Below are positions 6,947-10,868 of a DNA stretch of 10,868 nt, in pieces (positions within the stretch are counted from its first letter, which is position 1; the number at the start of each line of letters is the position of its first letter). Location: the NCBI GenBank assembly GCA_020432595.1, contig JAGQGA010000119.1:1-10868 (forward strand). Direction: 5' to 3'. Made by a program: the position numbers and the translations under genes. Source of the stretch: Anaerolineales bacterium. Its GTDB lineage: Bacteria; Chloroflexota; Anaerolineae; Promineifilales; Promineifilaceae. The notes beneath the pieces were generated by a model, which saw only the letters and a program-made list of their open reading frames with translations, did not search any database and was not told the DNA's origin.

Positions 6947-7758
6947 TATTCCACATCTTCAAACAAGTGGCGAAAGTAAACGGCCGGATTTTGCAAAAAG
7001 CTGCGCGTCACCTGGACGTGTTCCAGCGATTCATAGGCTACCTCGCTTACCGTGCCGCCGTCAAAGCTGAGGATGGTGGCGTTGGGGTAGGCCATGAGAA
7101 TGGGGGAGTGGGTGGCGATGATAAATTGGGCGTTTTGTTGCACCATTTGGTGCAGCATGGCGAGGAAGGCCAACTGGCGCATGGGGGACAGCGGGGCTTC
7201 GGGTTCGTCGAGCAAATATAGTCCTTCGCCGACAAACCGCTCCTGAAACAGCTTAAGAAACCCTTCGCCGTGCGAATTGGCATCCAGCCCGTCGCCATAC
7301 GACTGCCGCAGCGCGCCGATTTCGCGGCGATAGGGCAGGCTGGCAAGTTCTTTAGCAAAGTTTCGCCCTTGGTATTCGTCATCGAGCTTCGCCAACTCTT
7401 GCTCCATCTCGGCGCGGTTTTCGTTGAGCTGGCGGGCGTAGCCAAAGAAATCTTCGGCCCGCATGAAAAACCCTTTGCGGCTCTTTTTGGACCAGGTGAG
7501 TTTGAGGTAAGGGGTGAGGCGACGAACGGCCGTTAACGTCGGGTCACGCTGCACAGATTGGCTGCCAACAGTAATCGAACCCACCGCACAGGCCAACGCC
7601 TCCAAAAAGGTAGATTTGCCCGACCCGTTCTCGCCCGCCAAAAACGTCACCGGGCTGCTAAACGCCACCGTTTGCAGATTGGCAATGGCAGGAACGTTGA
7701 AGGGGAAGTTGGGGGGGGAATTAACGGCCGTTTTGGCCACCGAACGTAACAACATCAT
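6946..7758 (-). CDS. ABC-like ATPase of the COG3910 type
   Basis: The 270-residue soluble protein has a full set of ABC/SMC-like ATPase motifs: Walker A GENGSGKST (42-50), a signature-like NSHGEG (161-166), Walker B with LYLLDEPE (180-187) and a switch histidine in IATHSP (214-219). It has no membrane segments and only a short charged insertion (about 110-135) where SMC proteins have coiled coils. This arrangement, including APLSPMRQLAFLAML after Walker B, matches the predicted ATPases of COG3910, whose function is not established. It could be a stand-alone housekeeping or stress ATPase; a defence role is possible for this superfamily, but no partner nuclease is next to it. Two ATGs (7758 and 7755) are adjacent, preceded by AAGAGAAG; the first was taken. 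Two AACGGCCGTT sites (7525, 7723) read as TAV. The TAG stop sits on the edge of the downstream inverted repeat. Confidence 0.88.
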   Translation of the reverse strand: MMLLRSVAKTAVNSPPNFPFNVPAIANLQTVAFSSPVTFLAGENGSGKSTFLEALACAVGSITVGSQSVQRDPTLTAVRRLTPYLKLTWSKKSRKGFFMRAEDFFGYARQLNENRAEMEQELAKLDDEYQGRNFAKELASLPYRREIGALRQSYGDGLDANSHGEGFLKLFQERFVGEGLYLLDEPEAPLSPMRQLAFLAMLHQMVQQNAQFIIATHSPILMAYPNATILSFDGGTVSEVAYESLEHVQVTRSFLQNPAVYFRHLFEDVE

Positions 7759-7849
7759 CTTCTCTTACCAAATACGAACATAAATTGGCATTCTGCGAAA
7801 GAGACCAATAAACTGTGAGATTGGGGGGCTAATCTACCTAATGTGCGGC

Positions 7850-8032
7850 TTATTGGAAGACAACCAAATCATCCAGATGAAGCGGAGGCCGCCCAAGTTG
7901 CAAGTTCATGAATACACAAACCGTGTGAGACAGCACTTTACGAATCAAACGGTGTTGATAATGCCATAGGTTGTACGCTCGTGTCTTGGCAATGTGGAAA
8001 CGCTCAGTCAAATGCGAGCCAGATGAGGTTAT
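7850..8032 (-). pseudogene. IS982-like transposase C-terminal remnant
   Basis: Translated on the minus strand, this stretch gives about 60 residues ending in TAA. It contains LTERFHIAKTRAYNLWHYQH and then RLIRKVLSHTVCVFMNLQLG, with PPLHLDDLV near the end. This matches, from memory, the C-terminal block of IS982-family DDE transposases, the region following the last catalytic Glu. The expected Glu is not visible, an in-frame TAA lies at 8035-8033, and nothing transposase-like is recognisable upstream. It is therefore a fragment of a dead insertion sequence. Terminal repeats and target duplications were not found. Confidence 0.62.
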
Positions 8033-8275
8033 TTATACTTCAAAAGATGGTCTCATATTTTGTGAAAGAATCTTGTGACCACATAATCAAATCATTCAAC
8101 CAATTGGGCATGTCTAGTCTCCCTTTGATGTTTTATTATACTCATCTGGGCTAGAAGCGGTCAATAAGCAAAGAGAGCAGGAGAGCATGGCGCGAGCAAA
8201 CGTTGAGCAACGGCCGTTTTCCCCTCCCCAACCCCTAAAACTATGCTATCCTCCCCGCCATAGACAACACGGTTC

Positions 8276-8282
8276 AAGGAGG
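8276..8282 (+). promoter_or_regulatory. Strong ribosome binding site for the oxidoreductase
   Basis: AAGGAGG lies five bases before the ATG at 8288. It is the only textbook Shine-Dalgarno of the window and fixes the start of the oxidoreductase gene. Confidence 0.9.
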
Positions 8283-8287
8283 CATTT

Positions 8288-9445
8288 ATGTCTGATTTAC
8301 GCATTGGCGTGATTGGTGCTGGTGGGCGCGGCAGCTTGGCTCGCCACGCCCATCAGCCTAACCACGGCTCCCGCATCGTCGCCTGCTGTGACATCAACAG
8401 CGAGGTGTTGACGGCGCAAAAAGAACGATACGGCGACAACATTTTTGTCACCGACAATTACCATTTGCTGCTCCAGCAAGATTTGGATGCGGTGTTTATC
8501 TGCACCCCGGACTTTTTGCATGAGGAACAGGCGGTGGCGGCATTGGAGGCAGGAACGGCCGTTTATCTCGAAAAACCCATCGCCATCACCACGGCCGACT
8601 GCGACCGCATCCTTGCCACCGCCCACCGCACCCAAACCAGGCTCTATGTCGGCCACAACATGCGCCACATGACCTTTGTGCAAAAAATGAAGGAGCTAAT
8701 AGACAGCGGCGCGATTGGCGAAGTCAAAACGGGCTGGTGCCGTCACTTTGTTGGTCACGGCGGCGACTTCTACTTCAAAGATTGGCACGCCGACCGACGC
8801 AACGCCACCAGCCTGCTGCTGCAAAAAGCCGCCCACGACATTGACGTGCTGCATTGGCTTTGCGGCGGCTACAGCCAGCGGGTCAACGCCCTCGGCGGCC
8901 TCACCGTCTACAACCAGGTCGCCCATCGCCAAACCACTCCCCTGCCGCGCAGCCAAATTACCGCCACCGACCAATGGCCGCCCCTCTCCCAAACCAATCT
9001 CTACCCCGTCATTGACGTCGAAGACATCAGCATGATGCAAATGCAGCTTGATAACGGCGTTTTTGTCGCCTACCAGCAGTGCCACTTCACCCCCGACTAC
9101 TGGCGCAATTACACCATCATCGGCACCGAGGGGCGCATCGAAAACTTTGGCGACACCCAACCCGACGCGGTGATCAAGCTGTGGAACAAACGCGCCGACT
9201 ACAAACCCGATGGGGATGAGCAGTTTGCCGTAGGAGCCAACAGCGGCGACCACGGTGGTGCCGACGGCCGTATTGTGGCCGAATTTGTCCGCTTTGTGCG
9301 CGAAGGGGGCAGCATCAAAACGTCACCGCTGGCGGCTCGCTATGCGGTAGCGGCCGGCTGTGCCGCCACCGACTCCCTCCGCGCCAACGGCATCCCGGTG
9401 GATGTGTCGCCCGTGGACAAGGCGATTGCCCACTATTTTGCTTAA
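8288..9445 (+). CDS. Gfo/Idh/MocA-family NAD(P)-dependent oxidoreductase
   Basis: The 385-residue protein starts with a Rossmann fold: GVIGAGGRG (7-15) is the dinucleotide-binding loop. EKP at 95-97 is the family's hallmark, whose Lys is normally catalytic. AHDIDVLHW (182-190) is the conserved substrate-site block. The C-terminal domain fits the alpha/beta half with an open sheet, and length is normal for the family. Members oxidise or reduce hydroxyl groups of sugars, inositols or their derivatives in the cytoplasm using NAD(P). The substrate cannot be assigned. It is the only long plus-strand gene, so it is probably its own transcription unit, and it converges on the acetyltransferase gene. 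It may supply a modified sugar to the nearby glycan genes or serve sugar catabolism; the divergent position argues against co-transcription. One AACGGCCGTT (8554) reads as TAV directly before YLEKP. Confidence 0.93.
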   Translation: MSDLRIGVIGAGGRGSLARHAHQPNHGSRIVACCDINSEVLTAQKERYGDNIFVTDNYHLLLQQDLDAVFICTPDFLHEEQAVAALEAGTAVYLEKPIAITTADCDRILATAHRTQTRLYVGHNMRHMTFVQKMKELIDSGAIGEVKTGWCRHFVGHGGDFYFKDWHADRRNATSLLLQKAAHDIDVLHWLCGGYSQRVNALGGLTVYNQVAHRQTTPLPRSQITATDQWPPLSQTNLYPVIDVEDISMMQMQLDNGVFVAYQQCHFTPDYWRNYTIIGTEGRIENFGDTQPDAVIKLWNKRADYKPDGDEQFAVGANSGDHGGADGRIVAEFVRFVREGGSIKTSPLAARYAVAAGCAATDSLRANGIPVDVSPVDKAIAHYFA

Positions 9446-9490
9446 CATGCCATGTGAAGTAATACTCCCTGCCAGTGGGCCCAGTATTGC

Positions 9491-9511
9491 CGGCCGCGAA
9501 AACGGCCGTTT
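9491..9511. terminator. Possible bidirectional terminator hairpin between convergent genes
   Basis: CGGCCG (9491-9496) pairs with CGGCCG (9503-9508) around a CGAAAA loop and is followed by TTT on the plus strand. The right arm is the core of an AACGGCCGTT site (9501-9510). The stem is only six pairs and the T-run is short, so function is uncertain, but the location between convergent stops fits. Confidence 0.35.
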
Positions 9512-9547
9512 ACACAAGATTCAAGAGGCGGTTAGAGGTGAAAGGGA

Positions 9548-10105
9548 TCATGAGCGTAGCGGCTTCCACTCCCGCCGAAGCAACCCATACACCCAGGAAT
9601 CCGACACCTCACCGGCAACAATACAATTTTCCCGCAGCGTGCCTTCACGCAAAAACCCCAGCTTGTGCAGCACACGATCCGAGGCCGCATTGCGCGTGTC
9701 GGCCTCAGACTGCACCCGATTGAGATCCAGCGTGTTGAAGGCCCACGTCAACAAGGCATTTGCCGCCTCTGTGGCAAACCCTTGCCCCCATGCTGGTTCA
9801 TCCAGGCAGTACCCCAGCATCGCGCTGCGGTACTCTGGATCCCAGTTCATCAAACTGCACCAGCCTATAAACAGGCCATCGCTGCTTCGGGCAATGAGCA
9901 GCCGTGCACCGCTGCCTTCCTCCGCCATCTGCTTGCAACGCACAATAAAACGTTCCGCCTGCGTGCGCTCCGTCCACGGTGGCGCATCCCAGTAGCGCAG
10001 CACACGATGGTTACTTTGCAGCATAAAGATATTGTCTGTGTCGGCTTCGGTAAACGGCCGTAACAGCAAACGTGGGGTGTGTAAAGTTGGAGTCAATAAA
10101 ACCAT
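9548..10105 (-). CDS. GNAT acetyltransferase, RimJ/RimL type
   Basis: The 185-residue protein has the layout of ribosomal-protein-type GNAT N-acetyltransferases. It has TPRLLLRPFTEAD near the N-terminus, the acetyl-CoA loop WGQGFATEA in the middle, and NAASDRVLHKLGFLREGTLR near the end. It transfers an acetyl group from acetyl-CoA to an amino group of a protein N-terminus, antibiotic or metabolite; the acceptor is unknown. The ATG at 10105 was preferred because family homology starts about ten residues later and AGGAG lies eleven bases upstream. Starts at 10138 or 10153 would add 11 or 16 residues with no family match. It converges with the oxidoreductase. A near-copy of the palindrome (10053-10062, AACGGCCGTA) reads as RPF here. 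Confidence 0.88.
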   Translation of the reverse strand: MVLLTPTLHTPRLLLRPFTEADTDNIFMLQSNHRVLRYWDAPPWTERTQAERFIVRCKQMAEEGSGARLLIARSSDGLFIGWCSLMNWDPEYRSAMLGYCLDEPAWGQGFATEAANALLTWAFNTLDLNRVQSEADTRNAASDRVLHKLGFLREGTLRENCIVAGEVSDSWVYGLLRREWKPLRS

Positions 10106-10459
10106 ATTTATGCCATCTCCTATTGTCGGAATTGTCATTTGGTTGTAATCCATGCTGCCACTTCCCTAACGCGGACAAGCCACAACCAAAAAGGAGACAA
10201 ACTACAGATGGACACAGATACACACAGGTAAGAAAAACCCGTGTTCATCCGTGTGTATTCGTCCAAATCGCGGTAGCCAAAGAAAACGCTGTGGACAATG
10301 GGCACCTGCGTTGCCCTCTGCATCAAATAGCTTTCTTCACCCGCTCAAATACATTGGGTACCTATTTGTTGTGTTTCAATCATGCTTCTTCCATCCTTTC
10401 AACGTGTTTCTCCCGGCCAAAAGCAATTTTGGGCAAGAGCGGGCGTATGCAACACGTCC
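10106..10459. other. Intergenic gap between histidine kinase and acetyltransferase
   Basis: This gap of about 350 bases has no convincing gene. It contains an inverted repeat (10210-10264) and a palindrome-like block at 10441-10463 touching the kinase stop codon. The remaining bases (about 10265-10430) show nothing recognised. Small plus-strand frames here have no family features. Confidence 0.5.
10210..10264. repeat. Inverted repeat with ATACACAC arms
   Basis: GGACACAGATACACACAGG (10210-10228) faces CCGTGTGTATTCGTCC (10249-10264). The arms share GGAC and ATACACAC with small offsets. The vocabulary (CCGTGTTCATCCGTGTG) is like dispersed intergenic repeats often seen in bacterial genomes with many REP-type elements. 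Its function is unknown. Confidence 0.6.
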
Positions 10460-10463
10460 CTAC
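10441..10463. repeat. GTAGGGACG-type partial palindrome at the kinase stop
   Basis: On the minus strand the block reads GTAGGGACGTGTTGCATACG and then CCC. It starts exactly at the kinase stop codon and is roughly self-complementary, with GGGCGT at one end against ACGTCCC at the other. It shares GTAGGGACG with the right terminus of the element at 4487-4664, suggesting a related dispersed repeat family. Confidence 0.5.
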
Positions 10464-10868
10464 TTTTCTGGGTAAATTGGCAAGGAAAAATAAAAGGTGC
10501 TGCCTTTGCCCTCGCGGCTTTTGGCCCAAATTTGGCCTTTATGTGCCTGTACCAAATGGCGGGCAATTGCCAGCCCCAGCCCTGTCCCCCCTTCGCCCCG
10601 CGTCCGCGCCCGGTCAGATTTGTAAAAACGTTCAAAGATACGGTGTAGATCGTTGTCGGGGATGCCGTGGCCGGTATCTTGGACAAAAATGATGACCTGC
10701 TGTTGCTGTAGGTCCGGTTCTGCCCCAACGGTGACTTTGCCACCGCCAGGGGTGAATTTGACGGCGTTGTGGAGCAGGTTGGTCATGACTTGCTGCAGCC
10801 GGCTGGGGTCGGCCAGAACAGGAGGCAGCCGGGCGGGTAGGTCGAGGATGAGTTCGACCCCTTTTTTC
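10460..10868 (-). CDS. Sensor histidine kinase, C-terminal ATPase domain (5' end beyond window)
   Basis: Only the last 135 residues are inside the window; the frame is open to the right edge, so the internal ATG at 10786 is not the start. The visible part begins with [18 protein letters not shown], a typical sequence between the phosphoacceptor domain and the ATPase domain. The HATPase_c motifs follow in order: N-box [10 protein letters not shown]1 DTGHGIP, F-box IFERFYK and G2 [13 protein letters not shown]. The protein ends in a short tail after FYFSLP. The His-containing dimerisation helix and any sensor domain are outside. It would autophosphorylate from ATP and pass the phosphate to a response regulator, not visible here. 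The TAG stop (10462-10460) is the first part of a repeat-like block (TAGGGACG). Spacing to the acetyltransferase is about 350 bases, so they are probably not one operon. Confidence 0.93.
   Translation of the reverse strand, partial: KKGVELILDLPARLPPVLADPSRLQQVMTNLLHNAVKFTPGGGKVTVGAEPDLQQQQVIIFVQDTGHGIPDNDLHRIFERFYKSDRARTRGEGGTGLGLAIARHLVQAHKGQIWAKSREGKGSTFYFSLPIYPEK

Larger units (their letters stand above)
7759..8287. other. Gene-poor gap with an IS remnant
   Basis: This 529-base gap separates the divergent ATPase and oxidoreductase genes and is visibly more AT-rich than the flanking genes. It holds the transposase remnant (7850-8032), one AACGGCCGTT (8209-8218), and the presumed control regions of both flanking genes. 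GAGATTGGGG (7818-7827) echoes the repeat at 5854-5914. TATGCT (8243-8248) could be a -10 box for the oxidoreductase, but no convincing -35 box is spaced correctly. No intact gene or structured RNA was recognised. Confidence 0.55.
894..9510. repeat. Dispersed palindrome AACGGCCGTT, 16 perfect copies
   Basis: Perfect copies start at 894, 1170, 1467, 1842, 2028, 3911, 4972, 5281, 5632, 5708, 6278, 7525, 7723, 8209, 8554 and 9501. One-base variants start at 2425, 4855 and 10053, and a two-base variant at 6979. Fourteen perfect copies lie inside genes and two (8209, 9501) are intergenic. Many copies extend to GAAACGGCCGTTTC. Spacing is irregular, so it is not a tandem array. The motif behaves like a genome-wide oligonucleotide signal such as cyanobacterial HIP1. 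Function is unknown. Confidence 0.9.

Noticed and set aside
6946..7758. The ATPase as part of an anti-phage defence system
   Set aside because: No nuclease, reverse transcriptase or other effector is adjacent, and COG3910 proteins occur widely outside defence loci.
8041..8110. A short minus-strand frame starting MPNWLNDLIMW
   Set aside because: Only about 23 codons, no ribosome binding site and no homology; probably part of the decayed IS region.
8696..9253. A 185-codon minus-strand open frame inside the oxidoreductase
   Set aside because: Shadow of a gene with clear Gfo/Idh/MocA motifs on the other strand.
9548..10153. Longer acetyltransferase from the ATG at 10153
   Set aside because: The extra 16 residues do not fit the family, and AGGAG is placed for the ATG at 10105.
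10072..10692. A 206-codon plus-strand open frame spanning the gap and the kinase
   Set aside because: It overlaps both the acetyltransferase start and the kinase domain antisense and shows no domain features.

Overview
The window looks like a chromosomal segment of a GC-rich bacterium, most likely an uncultured member of the phylum Chloroflexota (Anaerolineae-type). This assignment is inferred from gene style, intergenic palindromic repeats and a very frequent decanucleotide palindrome; no marker gene is present. No rRNA, tRNA or CRISPR array was seen.

Layout. Most of the window is read on the minus strand. Going right to left along that strand from about 7.76 kb: an ABC-like ATPase of the COG3910 type (7758-6946), a PAPS-dependent sulfotransferase (6874-5918), a GT4 glycosyltransferase resembling the STP1/TIGR03087 group (5853-4660), an MNT nucleotidyltransferase (4341-3991) overlapping an unusually short HEPN/HepT-like gene (4009-3752), and a very large O-antigen-ligase-like membrane protein with C-terminal TPRs (3752 to beyond base 1). 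To the right are an IS982-like transposase remnant (7850-8032), a plus-strand Gfo/Idh/MocA oxidoreductase (8288-9445), a minus-strand RimJ/RimL-type acetyltransferase (10105-9548) and the C-terminal half of a sensor histidine kinase that enters from the right edge (10868-10460).

How the genes may work together. The glycosyltransferase, sulfotransferase and O-antigen-ligase-like protein form a plausible surface-polysaccharide or glycoconjugate locus that could make and export a sulfated glycan. The MNT/HEPN pair looks like a type VII toxin-antitoxin module set between them, and the ligase start codon is translationally coupled to the toxin stop. The oxidoreductase, acetyltransferase and kinase need not belong to the same pathway.

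The most striking signals are not genes. (1) The perfect palindrome AACGGCCGTT occurs 16 times in 10.9 kb, 14 of them inside genes, and 13 of those 14 read as Thr-Ala-Val in frame. This resembles a HIP1-type genome-wide motif. (2) Nearly every minus-strand intergenic gap is filled by an inverted-repeat element, and three unrelated genes end in a TAG that lies on the edge of such an element (TAGGGACG or TAGGACG). (3) The HEPN toxin appears to have lost its middle section while keeping the RX4HXY motif.
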